A stretch of DNA of 64,000 nucleotides. It comes from Acinetobacter portensis (GTDB lineage: Bacteria; Pseudomonadota; Gammaproteobacteria; Pseudomonadales; Moraxellaceae). Within the stretch, counting starts at the first letter, position 1, and every line of letters starts with the position of its first letter. The notes beneath the pieces were generated by a model that saw only the letters and a program-made list of their open reading frames with translations, made no database searches and was not told the origin of the DNA. Where the stretch lies: assembly GCF_009372215.1 (NCBI RefSeq), contig NZ_LWRV01000058.1, positions 16,417 through 80,416 of the forward strand, read 5' to 3'. The position numbers were made by a program, and so were the translations under genes. Positions 19,010-28,548 of the stretch are shown piece by piece.

Positions 19010-19810
19010 TTAAGTATTTTGCTTGATGAGATCTTTCAACATTTGTGCAATTTCGATTGGGCGTTCTAAAGGAAACATATGCCCGCCCTCTTCTACACTA
19101 AATGGAATACCAAATTTCTTTTGTGTAATTTGCGGGAATTTACGTGCTAAAAATGGACCATCTTTTGCAACAACCAATTGCACAGGAACTTTGGGTTTTG
19201 CCTGAGGCAACCACCATAAAGATGGATTGGTACGGAAAATTTCAACTTCATCATCACGTGAAATGGTGAGTTCAACACCACCACGAACAGAATCATCTTT
19301 TAGAGCATATTGAATATAATCATTAAAACAATCTATATCAAAATGCTGATAGAAACCTTTTGGACGCAATAACTCAGCCGCTTGTTCACGAGAATCCCAA
19401 TGATCACGACGACGTTTCGATAAACCTGCGGGCGACATTTTATCAAGTGCCTTTAAGCGCAGTAATTTAGCAATATGAAATGCAAAACCATCCTTACCTA
19501 CAATTAATGGTGGATCGAGCATAATCACTTGCTCAAACAGTTCAGGGCGTTGTAATGCTGCCTGAAAAGTCAGAACTGAACCCAATGAATGCCCTAAACC
19601 AATCACTTTACGTCCATTTGCTTGACGTACAATGCTATCAATCACTTGCTGAGTTAAGCTTTTCCAATGATTATCAATTGGGTATCGCTTATCTGGACCA
19701 AGCAATGGCACATAAATAATGTCAAAATCATCCTTAAGTGCATCAAATAACTTTTGATACACCTTCGATGGCACGCCATTGGCGTGCGCAAAATGAATTA
19801 ATGGCTTCAT
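19010..19810 (-). CDS. Alpha/beta-fold hydrolase
   Basis: 266 aa. The nucleophile elbow GLGHSLGSVL is near residue 92, and a late histidine (EEGGHMFPLERP) could complete the triad. The N-terminal HFAHANG carries the oxyanion region. The substrate cannot be predicted. It overlaps the end of the sppA gene by 4 nt, so the two are translationally coupled. Confidence 0.85.
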   Translation of the reverse strand: MKPLIHFAHANGVPSKVYQKLFDALKDDFDIIYVPLLGPDKRYPIDNHWKSLTQQVIDSIVRQANGRKVIGLGHSLGSVLTFQAALQRPELFEQVIMLDPPLIVGKDGFAFHIAKLLRLKALDKMSPAGLSKRRRDHWDSREQAAELLRPKGFYQHFDIDCFNDYIQYALKDDSVRGGVELTISRDDEVEIFRTNPSLWWLPQAKPKVPVQLVVAKDGPFLARKFPQITQKKFGIPFSVEEGGHMFPLERPIEIAQMLKDLIKQNT

Positions 19811-20826
19811 TGAATTTTCGCACTTTGTTCAGTTTGAACTTGCTTAGAAAGTGAAGTCGCAAAACCCTCACCAATTGAAGCCCCCATACGATCTAAAATA
19901 GAATCAAATGGACTATATTCAACTGTATAATTTACAGCAGTGTCTAACTTAAGCTCACGTTTAAGTGTATTTAAGCTACCTGTTTTATCTGCAATACCCA
20001 ATTTAACCGCTTGTTCGCCTGTCCAGAATAAACCAGAAAAAATTGCTGGATCTTCAGATTTTAATTTTGCACCACGACCTTCTTTTACTGCATGAATAAA
20101 GTGATCATGAACATTATCTAACACTCCTTGAACATGCGCTTTCTGTGCTGCATCTACAGGTTGTGTCATCGACAACAATGCTTTGTTTTCACCTGATGTC
20201 ATGGTTCTATCTTCAACACCCAATTTGTGCATTAAATTATTCACGCCATAATTCGGCATAATGACACCAATCGAGCCAACAAGACTTGATGGATTAACAA
20301 TAATTTCATCTGCAGCTGAAGCAATATAGTAAGCACCTGATGCACCTGTATCGCCAATAATTGCATAGATTTTTTTATCTTTATGCTGTTTTTTCAGATA
20401 CTGAATTTCTTGCCAAATTTCATCAGACTGAACAGGTGAACCACCTGGTGAATTAATATTTAACACCACAGCTTTACTATTGGTATTTTCAAAAGCTTTG
20501 CGTAATGACTTAATGGTATCGCTACTATTCACGCTTTGTTTGTCAGCAGCAATGGTACCTATGATATTTACAACTGCAATATGTGGCTCTGAGGCAGGAG
20601 AAGATGCATTATTACTACAGCCTTTACCCATAATCACGAGTAATAAAAAAATATAACCAAAGGTTAAAAATTTGAAAAATATTCCCCATTTACGTGCTTT
20701 TCGCTGTTCATCCACAGATACCAAAATAACTTTTTCTAACAACTTCCATTCTTCGCCAGTAGGCTGTTGTTGAATTTTTTGACTATTTTGATCTTTATCT
20801 TGTGGGTTTGGCGGCCAATCCGACAT
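19807..20826 (-). CDS. sppA: Signal peptide peptidase SppA (36 kDa type, S49)
   Basis: 339 aa with one N-terminal membrane span around residues 47-66 (FFKFLTFGYIFLLLVIMG). The S49 catalytic serine lies in GDTGASGAYYIASAA and the general-base lysine in the conserved region near FSGLFWTGEQAVKLG. It degrades cleaved signal peptides in the inner membrane. The short form matches the archaeal/Bacillus-type single-domain enzyme rather than the duplicated E. coli 67K form. Confidence 0.92.
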   Translation of the reverse strand: MSDWPPNPQDKDQNSQKIQQQPTGEEWKLLEKVILVSVDEQRKARKWGIFFKFLTFGYIFLLLVIMGKGCSNNASSPASEPHIAVVNIIGTIAADKQSVNSSDTIKSLRKAFENTNSKAVVLNINSPGGSPVQSDEIWQEIQYLKKQHKDKKIYAIIGDTGASGAYYIASAADEIIVNPSSLVGSIGVIMPNYGVNNLMHKLGVEDRTMTSGENKALLSMTQPVDAAQKAHVQGVLDNVHDHFIHAVKEGRGAKLKSEDPAIFSGLFWTGEQAVKLGIADKTGSLNTLKRELKLDTAVNYTVEYSPFDSILDRMGASIGEGFATSLSKQVQTEQSAKIQ

Positions 20827-20963
20827 AAAAATATTCCAAAATTTATTAATATTGCCAACATTATATACAATGATGGTGCGTTCTATATTTATACATCACA
20901 AATTACCTTATAATAAATTGAATTATTTCTCACGCCCCTAAGCTTTCTACAAAATTTAAGACA

Positions 20964-21905
20964 ATGACTCAAAAAAATTCAAATTTTACACGTTTAATAA
21001 ATTTTGTAAGTCGCCAACCTCTTACTGTTGCTCGCTTTACTGCAAAGTTTCTTGCGTTATTGGTGAATACTTTAAAGTTAACCAAAACATCTCATGTTAT
21101 TCGTTTGAATTTAGCAATTGCATTACCACACTTGAGTCAGGCTGAAAGAAATCGAATTGGGCAAAATGCCATACAAAATGAATTGATTTCTTATTTTGAG
21201 TTTTTTCATATTTGGGGCGCAGAAAGTCATAAAAATGTTGCGCGAATTCATCAAGTTCATCATGAGCATTTATTCCATAATGCACTTGCCCAAAATAAAG
21301 GTGTGGTTTTAATCATGCCGCATTTTGGTACTTGGGAAATTATGAATGCATGGCTGGCACAGCACACTCAAATGACCATCATGTATAAACCCATTAAGAA
21401 CCAATCTGCCGATGATTTTGTTCGTAACGCACGAAGCCGTGAACAAGCGAATTTAGTACCTACAGATGAATCTGGCGTTCGTCAAATTTTTAGAGCGCTT
21501 AAACAAGGTGGTACAACCGTCATTTTGCCAGATCATTCACCCGATTCTATTGGCGAACTCGTTCCTTATTTTGGTATTCCACTTTTTTCAAGTAATTTAA
21601 GTGCGAAGCTTATTCAAAAAACCAAAGCTGCTGCATTATTTATGTACGCACTACGCAATGAAAATAGTTCTTTCGATATTTTTATAGAAGAAATCGACCC
21701 TTCTATTTATTCACAAACAGCCGAACAAGGCACAGAAATTATTCATAAAGCCATCGAAACTTTAATACTTAAAAATCCAGAAAATTACCATTGGAGCTAT
21801 AAACGTTTTAGTGCAAATCCTGAGCTTTTTACAATTTATGATATTCCTACAGAGAATGCTTTAACATTGGTTGAAAAAGTACGTCAGCAAGACCCTATGA
21901 TCTAA
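20964..21905 (+). CDS. LpxL/HtrB-family lipid A acyltransferase
   Basis: 313 aa. The catalytic HX4E motif is visible as HFGTWE in VLIMPHFGTWEIMNAW near residue 118, followed by the substrate-binding QGGTTVILPDHSPDS block. It has an N-terminal hydrophobic segment for membrane association. Family members add a secondary acyl chain (often laurate) to lipid A at the inner membrane. Which position it acylates cannot be told. Its end overlaps the convergent comEC end by 11 nt. Confidence 0.88.
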   Translation: MTQKNSNFTRLINFVSRQPLTVARFTAKFLALLVNTLKLTKTSHVIRLNLAIALPHLSQAERNRIGQNAIQNELISYFEFFHIWGAESHKNVARIHQVHHEHLFHNALAQNKGVVLIMPHFGTWEIMNAWLAQHTQMTIMYKPIKNQSADDFVRNARSREQANLVPTDESGVRQIFRALKQGGTTVILPDHSPDSIGELVPYFGIPLFSSNLSAKLIQKTKAAALFMYALRNENSSFDIFIEEIDPSIYSQTAEQGTEIIHKAIETLILKNPENYHWSYKRFSANPELFTIYDIPTENALTLVEKVRQQDPMI

Positions 21906-24321
21906 GATTATTTCTTTTTAACCAAAGCCTTTGATCACGTTCTTTATTAATGTATATATCGCCTTTTTTATTCTGTGAAAATTGTATCGTTCCATTTTCA
22001 ATCGTGCTTAAAAATGGAATATTCAATTCATTCAAACGAGTCTCTACAATTGCGCTAGGATGCCCATAACGATTATTAAAACCTGCCGAAACAATTGCCA
22101 TTTTAGGTCGAATTTTTTCTAGAAATGCATAAGAAGAACTATGCTGACTACCGTGATGTCCCAATACCAATACATCTACCTTTAGATTTGGATATGCCTG
22201 CAAAATTTCATATTCAGTTTGCCAGCCTGCATCACCCATTAATAAATAATTTTGATAGTTTTTGGCATTCAATACCTGAACATACAACACACAAGAATTC
22301 TCATTTTTATCAAATTTTGCAAAAGCTAATTGCTCCGCCTTTGGCGAGAGTACTGCAATTTTTATATGAGGATTAATATGAAAAACTTGTCCTTTTTGAC
22401 AATACTCAAACTTAGAAGATGGTGAAATATCAAGTTGTTCATTTGAATAAACTTGCTCAAAATTCAACTTATTTTTCAAATATGAAAATGCCCCACTATG
22501 ATCTTGATCTAAATGCGTAAGAAATAAATGATTCACTGTACGAAAGCCTTTTACCGATAAAAATGGCTGAATAATTTGCTGACCCACACTAAATTTTTCT
22601 TCATCATAATATCCACCTGTATCCACCATAACAGTGTGATTTTGAGCTTGGATAAATATAGATTGCCCTTGCCCTACATCTAAAATAGAAAGTTCAAATG
22701 GATGCTTAGTATTTTCACTCAAAATAAAGGGTAACAAACAAATAGCGGCCCAAAATTTTGGCACAAGTCCTTGAGGTAAAAATAGAATAATCAACGATAA
22801 AATCACACATAACATCATCCAAAAATTCATTGCTACAGGAATCAGCTGTGGAGATAAAATGGCGTCAATGCCATTCATTATAGAAAGGAGCAAAGTAATA
22901 CACAGATTGTTAATTTGAAAAAATAACTGACTTAAAGGCTCAAATAAAAAGTAGCTCATTCCCGCTAAAACATCTAAAGGCACAATAATTAAGCCAATAA
23001 AAGGAATAGCAAACAAATTACTTAATGGTGTAATCCAAGCGATTTGTTTAAAGAAAATGATCATTAATGGAAATAATGCAACGAAAATTTTCCACTGAGA
23101 TTCCACTAAAATTTTTAATGCTTGAATCGCTTTTTCAGTAATATTTCGACTTTCAAAATTTTGTTCTTGTATGGTTTGATAAATTCTCAATAATACAAAA
23201 CACGCGCCATAAGACAGCCAAAATGCTGCAGATAAAATACTAAAAGGATCGAATATTAATAATAATGATGCACTTAAGAGCAATAAAGTTAGAGCTTTAA
23301 TAGGAAATTTAAATAGAATCCATACACTCGCTAACAACGTTACCAACAAAGTTCTTAATGCAGGAATTTCAAAACCCACATAAGCACAATATAAAAATAC
23401 ACAGCTTAAAAATGGAAAAATCAGTAGATATTGCTTGGGAATTTTCAAATAAATTTGCGGGCAATATTTTTGAATTATTTGATGAATAAGCCAACACATC
23501 ATACAAGCAAAAATTAAGACATGAGGCCCTGAAATTGCGAGTAAATGACTCATTCCAAAGCGTTGAAATTGCGCTTCTATCTGTTTATTGAGAAAGCTTT
23601 CATCGCCTGTTAATAATGCAAGTGTAAGACCTTTATGTTGTATGGGTTGTTTCTGAATAAAATGACGAATATCTAAACGCTGAAGCTCTACCCACCGTTT
23701 AAACTTTGCCAAGAAGCTTTGGTTTTGCTTCACATAAGCGGTGTAACCAAGCGTTTTTATATCTTGCTCAGAGAGCTTTTCAACCGCTTTAATTTGAAAA
23801 TTTCCCATCCAGTTTTGCTGTATATACCACTGTTCAATGTCAAATACACCTGGCGTTGCATAACTATGAATGGGTGAAACTTTTCCTTGTAAGCGATAAT
23901 AATCACCAATTTTAAGTGCTTCATGCTGTTCAATTTTAAGTGAGCTATTCCAAATAACAGGTTTTTCAAATTGATTTAAAACCACCAATTGCTGTTGAAT
24001 CGTTTCAGGTTTCAATTGATTTAAGGAGTTTACCGCAACAATAATTTCTACATCATCTGTGTTTTCTACTCTATATTTCAGTCGCTCTAGTAATTGATGG
24101 TTTGAAAAACTCATCCCTAAAACTGTTGCAATTGCACATGCAAAAAGTGCATTCATCAGCCTTAAATAGTTATTACTGATACGTAGATGAATTACAAATT
24201 CAACCACAAGCAAGGTAGCAAAAAGATAAAAACTAATCGTTGATAACTGAAAAAATGGATGAATATTTTTACCTAAAAAACTGATGCCGAAGATCCATCC
24301 TGCACAGATGATTTGAATCAT
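21895..24321 (-). CDS. comEC: DNA internalization channel ComEC/Rec2
   Basis: 808 aa, the typical three-part competence protein. An N-terminal domain (about 1-210) follows the first spans. The membrane Competence domain (about 225-530) contains LLTGDESFLNKQI and HLLAISGPHVLIF. The C-terminal metallo-beta-lactamase-like domain has DVGQGQSIFIQ, THLDQDHSGAF and LGHHGSQHSSS. It conducts transforming single-stranded DNA across the inner membrane, in line with natural competence in Acinetobacter. Confidence 0.95.
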   Translation of the reverse strand: MIQIICAGWIFGISFLGKNIHPFFQLSTISFYLFATLLVVEFVIHLRISNNYLRLMNALFACAIATVLGMSFSNHQLLERLKYRVENTDDVEIIVAVNSLNQLKPETIQQQLVVLNQFEKPVIWNSSLKIEQHEALKIGDYYRLQGKVSPIHSYATPGVFDIEQWYIQQNWMGNFQIKAVEKLSEQDIKTLGYTAYVKQNQSFLAKFKRWVELQRLDIRHFIQKQPIQHKGLTLALLTGDESFLNKQIEAQFQRFGMSHLLAISGPHVLIFACMMCWLIHQIIQKYCPQIYLKIPKQYLLIFPFLSCVFLYCAYVGFEIPALRTLLVTLLASVWILFKFPIKALTLLLLSASLLLIFDPFSILSAAFWLSYGACFVLLRIYQTIQEQNFESRNITEKAIQALKILVESQWKIFVALFPLMIIFFKQIAWITPLSNLFAIPFIGLIIVPLDVLAGMSYFLFEPLSQLFFQINNLCITLLLSIMNGIDAILSPQLIPVAMNFWMMLCVILSLIILFLPQGLVPKFWAAICLLPFILSENTKHPFELSILDVGQGQSIFIQAQNHTVMVDTGGYYDEEKFSVGQQIIQPFLSVKGFRTVNHLFLTHLDQDHSGAFSYLKNKLNFEQVYSNEQLDISPSSKFEYCQKGQVFHINPHIKIAVLSPKAEQLAFAKFDKNENSCVLYVQVLNAKNYQNYLLMGDAGWQTEYEILQAYPNLKVDVLVLGHHGSQHSSSYAFLEKIRPKMAIVSAGFNNRYGHPSAIVETRLNELNIPFLSTIENGTIQFSQNKKGDIYINKERDQRLWLKRNNLRS

Positions 24322-24359
24322 TATTGTTATCTAAATTTTAATTATTGGACGCAATAATA

Positions 24360-24379
24360 AAGCCCACCTAAGTGAGCTT
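24360..24379 (-). terminator. Terminator after lolD
   Basis: On the minus strand AAGCTCAC and GTGGGCTT pair (one G-U) around a 4-nt loop, followed by TATTATTG. It is a modest terminator. Confidence 0.5.
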
Positions 24380-24405
24380 CAAGGTTACTTGTCGTATTTT
24401 TGGAT

Positions 24406-25089
24406 TTATTCGTTTACCCAAACACCGTCTTGCATATGCAAAATTTTATCGGCAGATTGTGCAAGTGCTTCATCGTGCGTCACAATCAGCATCGCCATAT
24501 TAAACTCATTACGTAAATCGCTTAATAATTCGAAAATTTTAACTGCTGTTTTACGGTCTAAGTTACCTGTTGGTTCATCTGCAAGCATAACCGCAGGTCT
24601 AGCAACTAAGGCACGTGCCATTGCGACACGTTGACGCTCACCACCCGAAAGTTCACCTGGTTTATGTGTTAAACGGTGTGATAGTCCTACACGATCTAAC
24701 AAATATTCCGCTTGTTCTTTCACTTTCTTGTAGCTTGTACCATCACGTAGCATTAAAGGCATTGCGACATTTTCTAGCGCTGTAAATTCAGGCAACAAAT
24801 GGTGGAATTGGTAAACAAAACCTAAGTGTAAATTACGCTGAAAACCACGTTCAGATTCACCTAAATTATCGAAGCGTTGTCCGTTTAAAAATACCATACC
24901 TTCTGTTGGACGTTCTAAACCACCCAACACATGCAATAAAGTACTTTTGCCCGAACCACTTGAACCAACAATAGAAACAAACTGCCCTTCTTGTACTTGT
25001 AAATCTAGGCCACGAATGACTTCTACCGTGGTTTTACCATCTGTAAAATGCTTCGATACATTTTTTGCTTCAAGGACGACTTTACTCAT
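24406..25089 (-). CDS. lolD: Lipoprotein-releasing ABC transporter ATPase LolD
   Basis: 227 aa from the ATG at 25089 (MSKVVLEAKNVSKHF). Walker A is GSSGSGKST, the signature LSGGERQRVAMARAL, and Walker B VMLADEPTGN. It powers extraction of outer-membrane lipoproteins from the inner membrane to LolA. The start overlaps the stop of the permease gene (ATGAGTAA), so the pair is coupled. The frame extends upstream to 25125 only inside the permease gene. Confidence 0.95.
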   Translation of the reverse strand: MSKVVLEAKNVSKHFTDGKTTVEVIRGLDLQVQEGQFVSIVGSSGSGKSTLLHVLGGLERPTEGMVFLNGQRFDNLGESERGFQRNLHLGFVYQFHHLLPEFTALENVAMPLMLRDGTSYKKVKEQAEYLLDRVGLSHRLTHKPGELSGGERQRVAMARALVARPAVMLADEPTGNLDRKTAVKIFELLSDLRNEFNMAMLIVTHDEALAQSADKILHMQDGVWVNE

Positions 25090-26317
25090 AACGTAATGCC
25101 TCCGCAGGTTGAATTTTCGCAGCACGTAAAGCAGGATAAATTGTTGCTAAGAAACTTAAAATTAAAGATAAGCTCACAATAACCACAACATCTTGCCATC
25201 TTAAATAAGATGGTAAGTAGTTGATAAAGTAGGCATCAAATAGATTTAGACCAAATACACTGCTGATCCAACCCACTGCACTACTAATGCTTGAAGCCAA
25301 AATAACTCCTAAAATTGCACCCGAAACTGTACCAATAACACCAATCACAGTTCCTTGAACCATAAAGATTTTAGTAATGGTTGCAGGTGAAGCACCTAAA
25401 GTTCTTAAAATGGCAATATCCGCTTTTTTATCGGTGACCACCATCACTAAAGAAGACACAATATTGAATGCCGCAACCAATACAATAAGGAATAACAGCA
25501 AGCTTACCATTGCCTTTTCCATTTGAATGGCACTGAACAAATTACCGTGGGTAAATGTCCAATCTGATGCATAAAAATTAGATGGCAATTCACGTACAAT
25601 TTCATTCGAAACAATCGGTGCTTGGAAAATATCATCCAACTTCATTCGAACGCCTTGCGCGCCATCTGGAAGGCGTAGAAGTGTTGAAGCATCATTTAAG
25701 GCGATATAGCCCATCATTGAATCGACTTCAGCACCAATACTGAAAATACCCACAATTTTAAAGCGTTTAAAACGTGGCACAACACCCGCTGGAGATGGCG
25801 TTGCTTCAGGTAAAACCAAAGTCACATTATCGTTTAAGCCTAAACCTAAGGCATCTGTCAGTTGTTTGCCTAAAACAATACCAAACTCACCTTTTTTCAG
25901 GCTATCAATACTGCCTTCAACCATATGATTTTGTATGATAGAAACCTTCTTTTCATACTTTGGTTCTATACCCGTAACCATAATGCCAGAAACTTGCCCT
26001 TGAGCTGTTAACATCCCCTGTAATTGTGTGAAAGGTGCTGCACCTGTCACATGTGGATGTTGCTCAATTTTTTTTGCAAGTTCAGGCCAATCTGTTAATA
26101 TTTGAGTTGAAGAAACAGTGGCTTGTGGCACCATCCCAAGAACACGATTCTTAAGTTCGCGATCAAAACCATTCATTACAGAAAGGACAGTAATGAGTAC
26201 AGCAACACCAAGGGTGAGGCCGATCATAGAAACCAAAGCAATAAAAGAAATAAAATGGTTACTGCGCCTAGCGCGAGTGTATCTCAACCCTATATATAGC
26301 GAGATTGGTTTAAACAT
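25082..26317 (-). CDS. lolC: Lipoprotein-releasing ABC transporter permease (LolC/LolE type)
   Basis: 411 aa. One membrane span lies near residues 25-50, then a large periplasmic domain (about 50-265), and three C-terminal spans with the FtsX/MacB fold. The start matches the family (SLYIGLRYTRARRSNHFISF). Only one LolC/E-like gene adjoins lolD here. Acinetobacter and some relatives are known to use a single LolF-type permease, probably as a homodimer, so this gene likely serves both LolC and LolE roles. That last point is inference. Confidence 0.93.
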   Translation of the reverse strand: MFKPISLYIGLRYTRARRSNHFISFIALVSMIGLTLGVAVLITVLSVMNGFDRELKNRVLGMVPQATVSSTQILTDWPELAKKIEQHPHVTGAAPFTQLQGMLTAQGQVSGIMVTGIEPKYEKKVSIIQNHMVEGSIDSLKKGEFGIVLGKQLTDALGLGLNDNVTLVLPEATPSPAGVVPRFKRFKIVGIFSIGAEVDSMMGYIALNDASTLLRLPDGAQGVRMKLDDIFQAPIVSNEIVRELPSNFYASDWTFTHGNLFSAIQMEKAMVSLLLFLIVLVAAFNIVSSLVMVVTDKKADIAILRTLGASPATITKIFMVQGTVIGVIGTVSGAILGVILASSISSAVGWISSVFGLNLFDAYFINYLPSYLRWQDVVVIVSLSLILSFLATIYPALRAAKIQPAEALRYE

Positions 26318-26340
26318 ACCATCTAGTCCGAGGTAATATT

Positions 26341-26913
26341 ATGGAAAAATTTCAGCATCAAAGTGGTCAAAATGACCGCAGAGTGATGTCACGCATAGAT
26401 GCTGCCTTGAGAATCAACTATCAGGTCATTTCTGAAGAAGTTGCGCTAAACGACCCGTATGATTCAAATTTTGTGTTGCCACGTTATTTTCTTCTACTTG
26501 CAGAGTTAGATCAATTCGATCTTGCTTTAGACCACGAAATAGAACAAATATCTGAAAAAGATCAACAGATTGCACGCATCTTATCGCTATTCAATCAAAA
26601 GTTAAACCTCATCACAGGTACTTTGTACGATGCAATTGTACAATCCTTGTTACCAGTACCAGCAAATGTGAATATATCTGAAAGTGGTATTAGCTTTTAT
26701 TCAGACCAAGCACTTGCCGATAATTCTTACATTCACATTACACTAAGCCATCCAGAAAACTTCTTTCATATTGCCGCCATTGCACAAATTGTTCATTGCC
26801 GCCAAGAAGAAAATGGGACATATCGTACTGGTGCTTATTTTATTAGTTTACTTCCACAAGATCGTAGCAAATTAAGCCAAGCTTTAGAACTTATAAAATC
26901 TCAGCAAAGCTGA
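26341..26913 (+). CDS. PilZ-like domain protein with helical insert
   Basis: 190 aa. An RxxxR motif lies at residues 14-18 (RVMSR) and an NxSxxG motif at 111-116 (NISESG), the two sequence marks of c-di-GMP-binding PilZ domains. They are about 95 residues apart, far more than in a standard PilZ, with a helical segment (about 45-105) between them. The motif pair suggests a PilZ derivative with an inserted helix region; whether it binds c-di-GMP is unproven. It is divergent from lolC by 23 nt. Confidence 0.7.
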   Translation: MEKFQHQSGQNDRRVMSRIDAALRINYQVISEEVALNDPYDSNFVLPRYFLLLAELDQFDLALDHEIEQISEKDQQIARILSLFNQKLNLITGTLYDAIVQSLLPVPANVNISESGISFYSDQALADNSYIHITLSHPENFFHIAAIAQIVHCRQEENGTYRTGAYFISLLPQDRSKLSQALELIKSQQS

Positions 26914-26914
26914 T

Positions 26915-27823
26915 CTATTCAATAGATTCAGCTTTTTTGACAGACTTACTTTGAATAAAATCTTTATAAAAGTAAATAAACAAACCAAACAATAAAATGC
27001 TTGTTCCAAAGAAAATCATGCCTGTTAGTTTTTCATTGTTTAATAAAGCACCAAATAACATTGCAAGCATCGGTGTCATCACCGTTGTTAATGACAATGT
27101 TGTGGCTTTAATATTTTGTACCAATTTAAAGTAACAGAACATCGCAAGTAAAGAAGCCATAATCACGGCATAAAACAAACCAATTAAAGACTTTGTACTT
27201 GGAAGATGCGTCGGTGCATACTGCCAAATAAAGGGCAATAAGCACAGTGCAAAAATACTAGAAACAATAATTGAACCTGACGCTTGTGCCATCGGTTCTA
27301 GCGGAGCATTGACTTTTTTAACCCAGAAAATTGACATGCAATACACAAAAACACTAATCAGCATTAAAACAATACCGAGTGGCTGAACATGATGATCACT
27401 ACCACCAATACAAATCACACCTAAGCCAATAACAGCAACAAACATGCCTAGCCATTGCAATCGATGTAAATGAATATTAAAAACAAAACGACCAATCAGC
27501 CCTGTCATAATGGGTGCTAAGCCAAACATTAAAGCAATAATGCCCGAGCTTAAATATGATGTTGCTAAATAAGTGAAAATTTGCGAACCAATAAAACTAA
27601 AAGCACCCGCAATATAACTATGAATTGAAATTGTATTTAATTTTAACTTCACTTTTAACAGTACAAGCAAAGCTAAAGATAACGGTAATGCAATAAAAAA
27701 TCGTAATGCCAATGCCCACAAGTTATGAATGTCAGCAACACTCCAAACAATGGCAAGAGGTGTTGTCGACCAAATGAATATGAGTAACACATAGGTCGAC
27801 ATTAAGTTCGCTTTAGACGGCAT
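26915..27823 (-). CDS. EamA/DMT-family transporter
   Basis: 302 aa with about ten membrane spans in two repeated halves, the drug/metabolite transporter layout. The N-terminal half has FIWSTTPLAIVWS, and the C-terminal half starts with GIVLMLISVFVYCMSIFWV. The substrate is unknown; members export amino acids, sugars or other metabolites. It lies 9 nt after the yaiI-like gene on the same strand and may be co-transcribed. Confidence 0.88.
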   Translation of the reverse strand: MPSKANLMSTYVLLIFIWSTTPLAIVWSVADIHNLWALALRFFIALPLSLALLVLLKVKLKLNTISIHSYIAGAFSFIGSQIFTYLATSYLSSGIIALMFGLAPIMTGLIGRFVFNIHLHRLQWLGMFVAVIGLGVICIGGSDHHVQPLGIVLMLISVFVYCMSIFWVKKVNAPLEPMAQASGSIIVSSIFALCLLPFIWQYAPTHLPSTKSLIGLFYAVIMASLLAMFCYFKLVQNIKATTLSLTTVMTPMLAMLFGALLNNEKLTGMIFFGTSILLFGLFIYFYKDFIQSKSVKKAESIE

Positions 27824-27832
27824 CTTAAACTC

Positions 27833-28300
27833 TTAGGCTGTTTTTCTTTTTTGTTTTTGAATCGTTTGATCTAATGCACTTGAAAACTCGCGTTTATCTC
27901 GCTCTACAAGCGGTGGAGGCCCACCTGTTTGCACACCTGCGCCACGTAACGTATCCATAAAATCGCGTAAATGTAAGCGCGCTTTAATATTTGAAGTCGT
28001 ATATATTTCACCTCGAGGATTAATTGCGACTCCCCCCTTTTCAATAACTTGAGCCGCCAAAGGAATATCTTGAGTAATCACAATATCGTGCTCCTTCATT
28101 CGATCTACAATTTCTTGATCGGCTACATCTGCCCCACTCATGACCTGAATAGAGTTAATACGAATTGAAGGTGTAATGCCCACACTTTGGTTTGCCACAA
28201 ATGTCACTTCCATTTGATAACGATCCGATGCACGAATAATCACATCTCTTAAAATACGTGGTAAAGCATCGGCATCAACCCAAAGTTTAAATGGCAGCAC
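27833..28300 (-). CDS. YaiI/YqxD family (DUF188) protein
   Basis: 155 aa, the standard length of the family. The N-terminal [20 protein letters not shown] contains the conserved D-A-D motif of PIN-like folds, and [14 protein letters not shown] follows. The biochemical role is unproven, though the fold suggests a nuclease. It is the first gene of a likely two-gene unit with the EamA transporter. Confidence 0.9.
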   Translation of the reverse strand: MLPFKLWVDADALPRILRDVIIRASDRYQMEVTFVANQSVGITPSIRINSIQVMSGADVADQEIVDRMKEHDIVITQDIPLAAQVIEKGGVAINPRGEIYTTSNIKARLHLRDFMDTLRGAGVQTGGPPPLVERDKREFSSALDQTIQKQKRKTA

Positions 28301-28548
28301 AAGTTAATCCTGAAATGAGTGTGGGATAAGTTTAACAAATTTGATTAGGCTATATGATAGATAATCTCTTTTAAACTCATCTAAGTAGATTTGTATTTAC
28401 ACTTGCCATCTATTTAGAATTTGATTAGCTTTAAATGAGTCTTTTGTAACTTAAAAGATATAATTTCAGTTTATTCGATGCTTCGACTTGAAAATTCTGA
28501 ATAACCCTCGATCTAATAGATAAATACAACCCGAAATCAATTGTGCAT

